From assembly GCA_963997635.1 (NCBI GenBank), contig CAXEND010000027.1:1-9975 (forward strand): a stretch of 9,975 bases of DNA. The letters run 5' to 3'. Both the position numbers and the translations under genes were made by a program. Position 1 is the stretch's first letter; every line of letters starts with the position of its first letter. A model generated the notes under the pieces. It worked only from the letters and a program-made list of their open reading frames with translations, was not told the origin of the DNA and searched no databases. The stretch comes from GCA-2728135 sp002728135. Its GTDB lineage: Bacteria > Pseudomonadota > Alphaproteobacteria > UBA828. Below, in pieces: positions 1 through 6,697 of the stretch.

Positions 1-47
1 TGTGTCATCTGCAATGTAGTATTCGGATTAATTACTTTTATTCTCAT
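1..47 (-). CDS. Asp/Glu/hydantoin racemase family protein, N-terminal fragment (runs off the left edge)
   Basis: Reading leftwards from an ATG at 47-45, the frame stays open to the edge and encodes MRIKVINPNTTLQMT. This is the standard opening of hydantoin/Asp-Glu racemases: a first beta strand, then the INPNT phosphate-loop-like turn. An AGGA ribosome binding site at 60-57 lies 9 nt ahead of the ATG and directly after the hyuB stop codon (63-61), so the gene is almost certainly third in a hyuA-hyuB-racemase operon with a 13-nt gap. The family interconverts D and L forms of 5-substituted hydantoins or related compounds with two cysteines acting as acid and base; those residues lie outside the window. 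Only about 15 codons are visible, so the family call rests on the N-terminal motif and the operon context. It differs from the second racemase-like gene at 4176-4970, which opens with a different sequence. Confidence 0.72.
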   Translation of the reverse strand, partial: MRIKVINPNTTLQMT

Positions 48-60
48 ACCATCAGATCCT

Positions 61-1884
61 TTAATTTTTTAACTGGAGTTTCTTACGCACTTTTTCCGTT
101 GCTGTTATATCAACGTCTCCATCTTTATTTAAAATTACTCCATATTCTTTTTTTGCTGTGTTGGTTGAAACAAATCCATCTGCAATATCGCTTTTTACTT
201 GTTGTGGATTGCGTTGCAAAGGATTCCCATAACCTCCACCACAGGTTCCCGTCAATGTAATGCTTTCTCCAGCTTGAACGGCTCGATTAGGCATCATTGA
301 TGGAAGGGCTATTTTTGTAGTGTCATTTTTATGCAATACTACTTTGGCAGGTTTTCCTCTTTTTCCTCCAGCATAGCCCCATGGCTTGAAAGCATGGCCG
401 TCCCCTTCTATTGAAATAAAGCTATCTTCTAAAAAAGTAACTTCCCTAATAGAACCTATACCTCCGCGCCACTTTCCAGATGAGCTTGAATCATTGCGTA
501 GCTCGTATCTACTAACACGTAGAGGAAGATGTGATTCAATATCCTCTATTGGATTATTTCTTGTGTTAGCATAAAGAGTATCTACTGCATCCATTGCATC
601 TTTACCATAACGTCCGCCATAAGACCCTTCATGTATATCCATATGAACCCAGTGGCTACCTTCTTTGAGACCACTGAAGGCAACTACCTTAAGGTTTCCA
701 ACTCCAGCACTTACTTTATTTGGAACTGCCTTGGAAAGTGCTTTCATAAGAGTGTCAGCGACAATATTACCCGAAACAAATCTAGCTATAGTAGGTGCTG
801 GGAATTTTGGATTTGCCAAAGTACCTTCTGGTGCAATAATATTTATTGGTCTGATGAGTCCACTATTTTGGGGTATATGTCCATATCTCGTACTATCTAG
901 TAGTATTGAACGAATAGTGAGCCATATAGCACAATCAACTGTCCCTTCTAGGGGCATATTAATAGGTCGATCATCACATTGGAGAGATGTGCCGCTCAAG
1001 TCAACTGTCATATTGCTCCCATTTACTAAGACCTCTACAGCAATTTTATAATGACGGCGGTCAGGGTCATCTAAGAATCCATCTACGTGGCCTTCAGCTT
1101 GATAGGAACCGTCTGGCAAGTCAGAAATTGCACTTCGCATAAGTCTTTCCGAGTAGCTCATCAGTTCTTCTGATGCGGCCTCCACAGTTTTTTGTCCATA
1201 ACTTTCAATTAGTTCTAGGTAACGCTCTGCACCTATTCTGCAAGCAGCAATTTGTGCTTCCATGTCTCCAACAACTAAATCTGGAGCTCTGATATTATCA
1301 TGAAGAAATTGCCACATTGGTTGATTTCTTTTACCTTTATCATAAACCTTTAATGCTTTGAATTGTAAACCTTCAGCATAGGCATCCATTGCATCAACAA
1401 TGCCGCAACTTCCTGGGCTTAGAGCTCCAATATCTAAATGATGTGCTGTTGTTACTGAAAACCCAGCCAATTTATTTTTATAAAATACTGGAACAAGAAA
1501 TGCTACATCTGGTCCATGACTTGCACCATGATAGGCTGAGTTATGAATGATCACGTCTCCCGGGTTTATTTTTTCACCTCGACCTGATAGTAATTTTTTA
1601 ACCCCTCTCACATACCCTGGAATCGGCCCACTTTGTAGTGGGGTGCTATGCCGTGATTCACAAAGTTGCTGACATTTATTATCTATAATTGCAGCACCGA
1701 AGTCTTCTGACTCTCTAATGATGCTGGAGTAGGACATCCGCATAAGTTTATAGCCCATCTCAATAGCTATATTCTCCAATGCTCCTTGAATAACATTTGC
1801 AGTTACAGGATCTATGGACCCTTTCCGGGTTGATTGAGTGTTTCGTTTAGAGTTGGCTGTGTGTTTTTTATTTTGTTTTGTCAT
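61..1884 (-). CDS. hyuB: Hydantoinase B / oxoprolinase family subunit (HyuB)
   Basis: This is the partner of HyuA in ATP-dependent hydantoinase / 5-oxoprolinase / acetophenone-carboxylase type complexes; the B subunit carries the hydrolytic or carboxylating half-reaction. Visible family signatures (607-residue numbering) are DPVTANVIQGALENIA near 25-40, the NSAYHGASHGPD segment at 115-126 (usually NDPY-GG-H-PD), AHHLDIGALSPGS at 147-159 with the HxD pair typical of the metal site, EAQIAACRIGAERYLE further on, and GGGYGNP near the C-terminus. Length fits the family. The frame reaches upstream to an ATG at 1932, which would overlap hyuA by 38 nt. I prefer the ATG at 1884: a GAGG Shine-Dalgarno lies 8 nt ahead, overlapping the hyuA stop codon, and gives a 10-nt gap with likely coupled translation. 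The first 22 residues are a basic, polar, low-complexity extension before the domain. Cytosolic, with no signal peptide. The substrate cannot be assigned. Confidence 0.92.
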   Translation of the reverse strand: MTKQNKKHTANSKRNTQSTRKGSIDPVTANVIQGALENIAIEMGYKLMRMSYSSIIRESEDFGAAIIDNKCQQLCESRHSTPLQSGPIPGYVRGVKKLLSGRGEKINPGDVIIHNSAYHGASHGPDVAFLVPVFYKNKLAGFSVTTAHHLDIGALSPGSCGIVDAMDAYAEGLQFKALKVYDKGKRNQPMWQFLHDNIRAPDLVVGDMEAQIAACRIGAERYLELIESYGQKTVEAASEELMSYSERLMRSAISDLPDGSYQAEGHVDGFLDDPDRRHYKIAVEVLVNGSNMTVDLSGTSLQCDDRPINMPLEGTVDCAIWLTIRSILLDSTRYGHIPQNSGLIRPINIIAPEGTLANPKFPAPTIARFVSGNIVADTLMKALSKAVPNKVSAGVGNLKVVAFSGLKEGSHWVHMDIHEGSYGGRYGKDAMDAVDTLYANTRNNPIEDIESHLPLRVSRYELRNDSSSSGKWRGGIGSIREVTFLEDSFISIEGDGHAFKPWGYAGGKRGKPAKVVLHKNDTTKIALPSMMPNRAVQAGESITLTGTCGGGYGNPLQRNPQQVKSDIADGFVSTNTAKKEYGVILNKDGDVDITATEKVRKKLQLKN

Positions 1885-1894
1885 TTTTTCAGCC

Positions 1895-3973
1895 TCACTT
1901 GGGATTAATCTTTGTAAGTATAAGGTTTGCACTTTTGTCTGCTTTTGCTGTCCAGTTAGGTGGCACTACTGTAGTTGTATCTTTCTGCAAAATGATTGCA
2001 GGCCCTCTCACTATTTTATCTATTGGTAGACAATTTCGGTCATAAAATTTTGTATCTATAGTTTTTAGTTTTTTGTTTATTCGGAAGACAGTAGGAGCTA
2101 TTTTTATTATGGCTGCATTTATTGTCCCTTTCTTTTTAACTTTAGGAGCGGATATTTTGGGCATTATTCCTACTCCTGTTAGGCGAATATTTACAATTTC
2201 GATTGGGCTATCAGCAAAAAAATGTCCATATTCTTGTTGATGCTGTTTATGAAATGCAGACCAGACTTTCTCAATATTTTTTTTGTTTAGTATTCCATCA
2301 GAAATTGGAACTCTTAACTCATATCCTTGCCCAACATAACGCAAGTCGCCAAAGCGAAATTGTTTGACTTTACTGGCACTAATTCCATCAGCCTTATATT
2401 GTTCAAATAAGGATTGTGATAACTCTTTAAAATCTCGGTTTAATCGTTTTAAATCTAACTTATTATTGACCTGAAATTCAGTTTTTATTTGATCATATTT
2501 AAGATCTGTTGTGAGAAGACCTTCTGCGGATGTGATACCTGGGTATGGTGGGATTATTACTTCAGGGATGTTTAACATATCCGCAACTTCTGCACCATGG
2601 AGAGGGCCTGCTCCTCCAAAGGAGACTAGAGAAAATTCTCTTGGATCAAGACCTTTTTGTACAGTTTTTGCCCTTATTGCATTGGCCATATTTGAGTTGA
2701 TTATGGTTAGGATTCCCTCAGCCGCTTCATTTTTTTTAATCCCCAGTTCTTTTGCAAGACTATTAATAACTTTATCAGCTATTGTTCGGTCAAGCCGCAT
2801 TTCACCGCCAAGAAAATTTTCAGGATCAAGTCTTCCTAATGACAAGTTAGCATCGGTAACAGTTGGTAATTTTCCTCCACGCAGATAACATGCAGGACCC
2901 GGCTTTGAACCAGAGCTTTTGGGTCCAACCTTAAATGCTCCTCCTTTGTCTACATGTGCAATTGATCCTCCTCCTGCACCTATAGTTCCAATATCAATCA
3001 TTGGTACAAGAACAGGGTAACCTCCAATCCATGTATCTCTTGATGTAGCCTCACTGTATTGCCCATCTATTACAATGCCTATATCAGCGCTTGTACCTCC
3101 CACATCGAACGTAATTACCTTCCTCTTTGCCGCACGTGCCGCAGACCATGCTCCGCCCAGAACTCCTGCAGCTGGACCCGAAAGTAAAGTTATAACTGGT
3201 AGATCAGAAACTGTTTGAGCAGTTGCGACGCCACCATTTGAACCCATAATATGAAGGTCTGCATTTAGCCCAGATTTTTTTAGTCTTTGTTCAAGCATTT
3301 GAACATAATCACGAACTTTTGGGCCAATGAAGGCATTCATTGCTGCAGTTGTAAAACGTTCAAACTCTCTAAATTGAGGTGCAACTTTTGCAGATGTAGT
3401 TACAAATGCCTCTGGATAAATTTCATTAATGATTTTCTTAGCTGCTTCTTCATGATTAGGGTTGATGTATGAAAATAGAAAACAAACAGCGATAGATTTG
3501 ATGCCTCTCTTTTTAAACTCTTTAGCAGCCTTTTTCACTCCTAGTTGATCTAGTTCTGTAAGAACTTTGCCATCGGGAGGGGTAATCCGTTCTTTGACAG
3601 TAAGTCGATTTCGTCTGGCTACGAGAGGTTGGGATTGCCATGGTATATCTTGCATTATAGAATAATTCTCAGGCCTTTGATGACGGCCAATGTGCAATAT
3701 ATCTCTATAGCCTTGATTGGTTATCATTCCAGTCTCTGACCCTTCATACTCAAGAACGGCGTTAGTAGCTATAGTAGTTCCATGGAAAACATGATCTATC
3801 TGATTTGCTAACACATTTGAATACTTACAAAGTTCAAGAATACCTCTAGTCACTCCAACAGAAGGATCATCAGGTGTGGTTGGCACTTTATGGATATGTG
3901 TATTCTTTGTACCCGTATCGGTGATAATAAGATCAGTGAATGTTCCACCAACGTCTACGCCAATTAACTTCAT
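1895..3973 (-). CDS. hyuA: Hydantoinase A / oxoprolinase family ATP-dependent subunit (HyuA)
   Basis: This is the 692-residue ATP-hydrolysing subunit of an ATP-dependent hydantoinase / oxoprolinase-type enzyme, with an actin/sugar-kinase-like fold. The N-terminal domain (about 1-190) has the phosphate-1 motif VDVGGTFTD at 6-14 and HGTTIATNAVLE at 64-75. The central domain (about 200-490) has SGPAAGVLGG at 265-274, the phosphate-2-like motif FDVGGTSADIG at 289-299, the glycine-rich IGAGGGSIAHVD at 331-342, GSKPGPACY at 355-363 and SFGGAGPLHGAEVA at 451-464. The C-terminal region is a beta-rich tail. All hallmark motifs are intact and the length is normal for the family (about 650-700). The start ATG at 3973 places DVGGTFTD at the expected residue. 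Upstream is AAGTGAGCTGAAA, almost the same initiation context as that of hyuB. First gene of a minus-strand operon with hyuB and a racemase. Substrates in this superfamily range from hydantoins and N-methylhydantoin to 5-oxoproline and acetone/acetophenone, so the exact reaction is not inferred. Confidence 0.93.
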   Translation of the reverse strand: MKLIGVDVGGTFTDLIITDTGTKNTHIHKVPTTPDDPSVGVTRGILELCKYSNVLANQIDHVFHGTTIATNAVLEYEGSETGMITNQGYRDILHIGRHQRPENYSIMQDIPWQSQPLVARRNRLTVKERITPPDGKVLTELDQLGVKKAAKEFKKRGIKSIAVCFLFSYINPNHEEAAKKIINEIYPEAFVTTSAKVAPQFREFERFTTAAMNAFIGPKVRDYVQMLEQRLKKSGLNADLHIMGSNGGVATAQTVSDLPVITLLSGPAAGVLGGAWSAARAAKRKVITFDVGGTSADIGIVIDGQYSEATSRDTWIGGYPVLVPMIDIGTIGAGGGSIAHVDKGGAFKVGPKSSGSKPGPACYLRGGKLPTVTDANLSLGRLDPENFLGGEMRLDRTIADKVINSLAKELGIKKNEAAEGILTIINSNMANAIRAKTVQKGLDPREFSLVSFGGAGPLHGAEVADMLNIPEVIIPPYPGITSAEGLLTTDLKYDQIKTEFQVNNKLDLKRLNRDFKELSQSLFEQYKADGISASKVKQFRFGDLRYVGQGYELRVPISDGILNKKNIEKVWSAFHKQHQQEYGHFFADSPIEIVNIRLTGVGIMPKISAPKVKKKGTINAAIIKIAPTVFRINKKLKTIDTKFYDRNCLPIDKIVRGPAIILQKDTTTVVPPNWTAKADKSANLILTKINPK

Positions 3974-4023
3974 ACTTTCAGCTCACTTTTGATTTTAGTC
4001 CTAGTTTATTTATTCAAGGCTAT

Positions 4024-4047
4024 AGTATTTCTAATACATAAAATACT
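4024..4047. promoter_or_regulatory. Operator-like inverted repeat in the divergent hyuA/racemase promoter region
   Basis: A perfect inverted repeat AGTATTT-N10-AAATACT lies 51-74 bp upstream of the hyuA start in the 202-bp divergent gap (3974-4175). Within it a smaller repeat GTATT-N3-AATAC shares the left arm. Position between divergent catabolic genes and two-fold symmetry suit a dimeric repressor or activator (GntR- and LysR-type regulators commonly control such loci), but no regulator gene is visible in the window. The rest of the gap is extremely AT-rich, with several possible -10 elements and no convincing -35/-10 pair, so I do not mark a promoter. Confidence 0.32.
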
Positions 4048-4175
4048 CGTCAAGAAGATAAAATTAAATTTTAATTAATCATATCTTTTATGTGTAAATA
4101 TATAATATATCTTACAACATCTTTATGTAACTATGACTTTAATAATTTAATTATAGCTGTTAGCGGAGAAATATC

Positions 4176-4970
4176 ATGAGTGAAGAGAAACGGGTCCTAG
4201 TAATTGTACCATTTGCCTTTGACGAAAGTGGAATTGGTAATAGAGAGGCTCAACTAGAGGCTGTTGAGTTAGGGGGAGATATAGTTTTTGAATTTAAAGG
4301 TGTTAAGGCAGGACCAGCAATCTTAGATAGTCACCATGACGCTGTTTTAGGAGATATGGCTCTATTTGAGGTTGGTATTGAGGCACAAAACGAGGGTTAT
4401 GATGCTGTCTGCATTGATACGATGAGTGATTCAGGTGTGAATGCACTTCGTTCTGTTCTTGATATTCCAGTTATAGGCCCTGGTCGTGCTTCTTATTGCA
4501 CAGCACTTATGCTTGGTGACAAATTCTCCGTTGTGACTCAATGGGATGGATGGAAGCCATTGTATAAAAAAGGTGTAAAAGAAGCTGGATTAGAGGATAA
4601 GTTAGCCTCTATTCGCTCTATAAATGTTCTTCCAGATCCAGAAAACCTTTTAGGAGGAAAAGAAGAGGTAGTTTTCCCCAAATTAGTTAGTGCTGCAATG
4701 GCAGCAATAGAGGAGGACGGTGCAGAGGTTATTTTGCTAGGTTCAACAACGATGCACCAAGCAGCTGGTCATATTGCAGAAAATATTCCAGTTCCCTTAA
4801 TTAATCCTGGTCCGTTAACATATAAATTAGCTGAATTTTATTTAGGTCTTGGTATTTCTCAGAGTAGAAAATGTTATCCTAGTCCTGCATTTCCAAACAA
4901 TGAGATGGTACACGCAATGATGGATGGAGCGAAGGCCGCAGCTATAAATAAAGCTAATTTTGACAAGTAA
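4176..4970 (+). CDS. Asp/Glu racemase superfamily protein lacking both catalytic cysteines
   Basis: A 264-residue cytosolic protein with the two-lobe fold pattern of the Asp/Glu/hydantoin racemase superfamily. Its segments align with the family: a first strand RVLVIVPF (6-13), DAVCIDTMSDSGVNALRS (76-93) followed by IPVIGPGRA (97-105) for the N-lobe active-site loop, and AEVILLGSTTM (183-193) followed by IPVPLINPG for the C-lobe loop. In canonical hydantoin racemases the two catalytic cysteines sit in the patterns AC-x-x-DPG and LGC-x-x-M. Here the aligned positions are Thr82 and Ser190. Cys79, Cys108 and Cys233 exist but are offset from the expected places. A cysteine-based racemization is therefore doubtful; it may be a non-racemase branch (lyase, isomerase or hydrolase) or a regulatory homologue. 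The start is fixed by GGAGAA, with GGAG 7 nt before the ATG. It is divergent from hyuA across 202 bp. A weak AT-rich hairpin (4966-4978) with a T-run at 4985-4991 follows the stop. Confidence 0.8.
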   Translation: MSEEKRVLVIVPFAFDESGIGNREAQLEAVELGGDIVFEFKGVKAGPAILDSHHDAVLGDMALFEVGIEAQNEGYDAVCIDTMSDSGVNALRSVLDIPVIGPGRASYCTALMLGDKFSVVTQWDGWKPLYKKGVKEAGLEDKLASIRSINVLPDPENLLGGKEEVVFPKLVSAAMAAIEEDGAEVILLGSTTMHQAAGHIAENIPVPLINPGPLTYKLAEFYLGLGISQSRKCYPSPAFPNNEMVHAMMDGAKAAAINKANFDK

Positions 4971-5037
4971 TTTTTACTAATTGGTTTTTTTAATATGGGT
5001 GGATTGTGTTAGATGGGTGAGTGTAGAGATTCATTCT

Positions 5038-5808
5038 CTATGACCATCCTCCATCTACAGGTATTATTTGACCAGTTATAAAATCCCCCCCTGAAGAGGC
5101 AAGAAATGCAATCAAAGATGCTACCTCTTTTGGTTGTCCGAGGCGACCGAGAGGAATATTACTTATAATTTTTCTTTTGATGGAATCATCTGCTAGTAAG
5201 GATTCAGGGAAATAGCTCGGGCTTTCAATGTAATTTGGTGCAACTGCATTAACCTGTATATTATATTTAGCAAGTTCTCTCGATAAAGATAATGTAAGTG
5301 CATTTGCTGCGCCACGTGCAGTTGCATACATAGAGTAATTTGCCAAGCCTCTGATGGGTGCAGCAGAGGTGACTAATATAATTTTCCCGCTATTTTGGTC
5401 TTTCATTACTGGGACAACTGAAGCAACGGCTTCATAGGGTCGCATTACCAAAAATTTAAGCCCTTTTCCTAAGTTTTCTAAATCACATTGTTCAACCTTA
5501 CTTTTAATTGCTGGAAACGAATCATTAGAAATTAATGTGTCAATTTTTCCAAATAATTCTAATGTGGTTTCAGCAATCTTTAATGGCTCTTGATACGACA
5601 AGGGGATAAAGCCTGGGTATTTTTTTGCAAAATCATTAAGATGTTTTTTGTTTTTAAAACTTTCATCATGACATATAACCTTTGCCCCTAGATCATTGAG
5701 ACTAGTTGCAGCCGCTGGTCCAATAAATTTTTTGACATTCATAACAATCGCAATTTTACCGCTAAGGTTTATTAATTTAGAAGTTCTTTCCAATTTTTTA
5801 CCCCTCAT
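5038..5808 (-). CDS. Halohydrin dehalogenase-like SDR-fold protein
   Basis: The fold is that of a short-chain dehydrogenase/reductase (256 aa; C-terminal DFITGQIIPVDGG), but the cofactor and catalytic motifs are changed. The TGxxxGxG dinucleotide loop is replaced by MNVKKFIG at 23-30. The catalytic set reads Ser148-X12-Tyr161-X3-Arg165 instead of Ser-Tyr-Lys. NNAG is replaced by SNDS (94-97). Ser-Tyr-Arg plus an aromatic residue where the nucleotide would sit (Phe28) defines halohydrin dehalogenases, which turn vicinal haloalcohols into epoxides plus halide, and ring-open epoxides with small anions, without NAD(P). From memory, HheC shares TNVKHF, CHDESF (here 46-51), VSND-F, RPF/RPY and the halide-pocket PNY (here 191-193). 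One deviation: the motif T-X4-F-X-G has Met23 for Thr. Last gene of the sfsA-map group, 49 bp after map. The ATG at 5808 lacks a Shine-Dalgarno; a TTG at 5793 has AGGGG 7 nt ahead and may be the true start (251 aa). Native substrate unknown. Confidence 0.8.
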   Translation of the reverse strand: MRGKKLERTSKLINLSGKIAIVMNVKKFIGPAAATSLNDLGAKVICHDESFKNKKHLNDFAKKYPGFIPLSYQEPLKIAETTLELFGKIDTLISNDSFPAIKSKVEQCDLENLGKGLKFLVMRPYEAVASVVPVMKDQNSGKIILVTSAAPIRGLANYSMYATARGAANALTLSLSRELAKYNIQVNAVAPNYIESPSYFPESLLADDSIKRKIISNIPLGRLGQPKEVASLIAFLASSGGDFITGQIIPVDGGWS

Positions 5809-5857
5809 ACGATCAATTAAAGTGTATTTGGATTCTGGGTCATTTAATTTCAGCTAG

Positions 5858-6652
5858 TCAGTCTAATGTATATGGTGGCTTAGTATAGCCACACTTAGAA
5901 ACAGTAAAGATCTCATATCCTGTTTTAGTAACGGCAATAGTGTGTTCAAACTGTGCTGAAAGAGATCTATCTTTAGTTACTGCTGTCCATCCATCTTTTA
6001 GAAGTTTAACTTCGAACCCTCCTAGGTTGAGCATTGGTTCTATTGTAAAAAACATTCCAGATTCCAAGACTATTCCTTCGCCTGGATTCCCATAATGTAG
6101 TATATTTGGAGCGTCGTGAAATATTTGGCCAACTCCGTGACCACAAAAATCTCTCACTATAGAGCATCGATGTTTCTCTGCATAAGATTGAATTGAATAT
6201 CCTATATCTCCTAATGTAGCACCTGGTTTAACTACTTCTATACCCTTCATCATTGCCTCATATGTAACGTCAATAAGCCGGAGAGCTTTTCGTGAAGGTT
6301 TCCCCACTGGATACATGCGGCTAGAATCACCGTGCCAACCGTCTAATGTTGGTGTTACGTCAATATTAATTATGTCCCCGTTCTTTAATTTTTTGTCACT
6401 TGGAATGCCATGGCAAACAACATGGTTAATAGATGTACATATAGACTTTGGAAAGCCTCTATAGCCTAATGGTGCACTAATTCCATTATGGTCACTGATG
6501 AAATTATGGCAGAGTTTATCTAGTTCATCAGTAGTAACACCTGGTTTTACAAAGGGTGTGATATAGTCAAGTGTCATTGCCGCAAGTTTTCCTGCTTTAC
6601 GCATTGCTACAAAATCTTGTTCCTGATGTAATTTAATTGTTCTTTGATTCAT
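5858..6652 (-). CDS. map: Type I methionine aminopeptidase
   Basis: Removes the initiator methionine from nascent proteins at the ribosome when the second residue is small; a dinuclear metal enzyme of the pita-bread fold. All five metal ligands are visible: Asp98 (in NIDVT), Asp109 (in HGDSSRM), His172 (in CGHGVGQ), Glu205 (in FTIEP) and Glu236 (in QFEHT). The substrate-pocket histidines His81 (CHGIP) and His179 (FHDAP) are present too. The 264-residue length and absence of a zinc-finger extension match bacterial MetAP1a. The start at 6652 is the only ATG ahead of the conserved N-terminal helix; the ribosome binding site is weak (GAG, about 9 nt ahead). It lies 45 bp after sfsA and 49 bp before the halohydrin dehalogenase-like gene, all on the minus strand, so cotranscription is likely. 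A 6-bp inverted repeat (TCAATA/TATTGA, 6662-6683) sits just before its leader. Confidence 0.97.
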   Translation of the reverse strand: MNQRTIKLHQEQDFVAMRKAGKLAAMTLDYITPFVKPGVTTDELDKLCHNFISDHNGISAPLGYRGFPKSICTSINHVVCHGIPSDKKLKNGDIINIDVTPTLDGWHGDSSRMYPVGKPSRKALRLIDVTYEAMMKGIEVVKPGATLGDIGYSIQSYAEKHRCSIVRDFCGHGVGQIFHDAPNILHYGNPGEGIVLESGMFFTIEPMLNLGGFEVKLLKDGWTAVTKDRSLSAQFEHTIAVTKTGYEIFTVSKCGYTKPPYTLD

Positions 6653-6697
6653 ATTTGTTGCTCAATAGATATATTCATATTGAATTTAGACTTAATA

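Noticed and set aside
386..1051. Plus-strand frames of 62-128 codons inside hyuB
   Set aside because: They lie opposite a gene with intact family motifs, have no ribosome binding sites and no recognisable domains.
1838..2029. Plus-strand 63-codon frame across the hyuA/hyuB junction
   Set aside because: Cys- and Phe-rich product opposite the overlap of two real genes; no start signals.
2511..3472. Plus-strand frames of 125 and 61 codons inside hyuA
   Set aside because: Antisense shadows of conserved hyuA codons; no family resemblance and no initiation signals.
4966..4991. Terminator after the cysteine-less racemase-like gene
   Set aside because: Stem AGTAA-TTT-TTACT is only five AT-rich pairs and lies 6 nt away from the T-run; too weak to list as a feature.
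5024..5040. Hairpin TAGAGA-N5-TCTCTA as terminator between the converging racemase-like and dehalogenase-like genes
   Set aside because: It overlaps the stop codon of the dehalogenase-like gene, is AT-rich and has no T-run on either strand.
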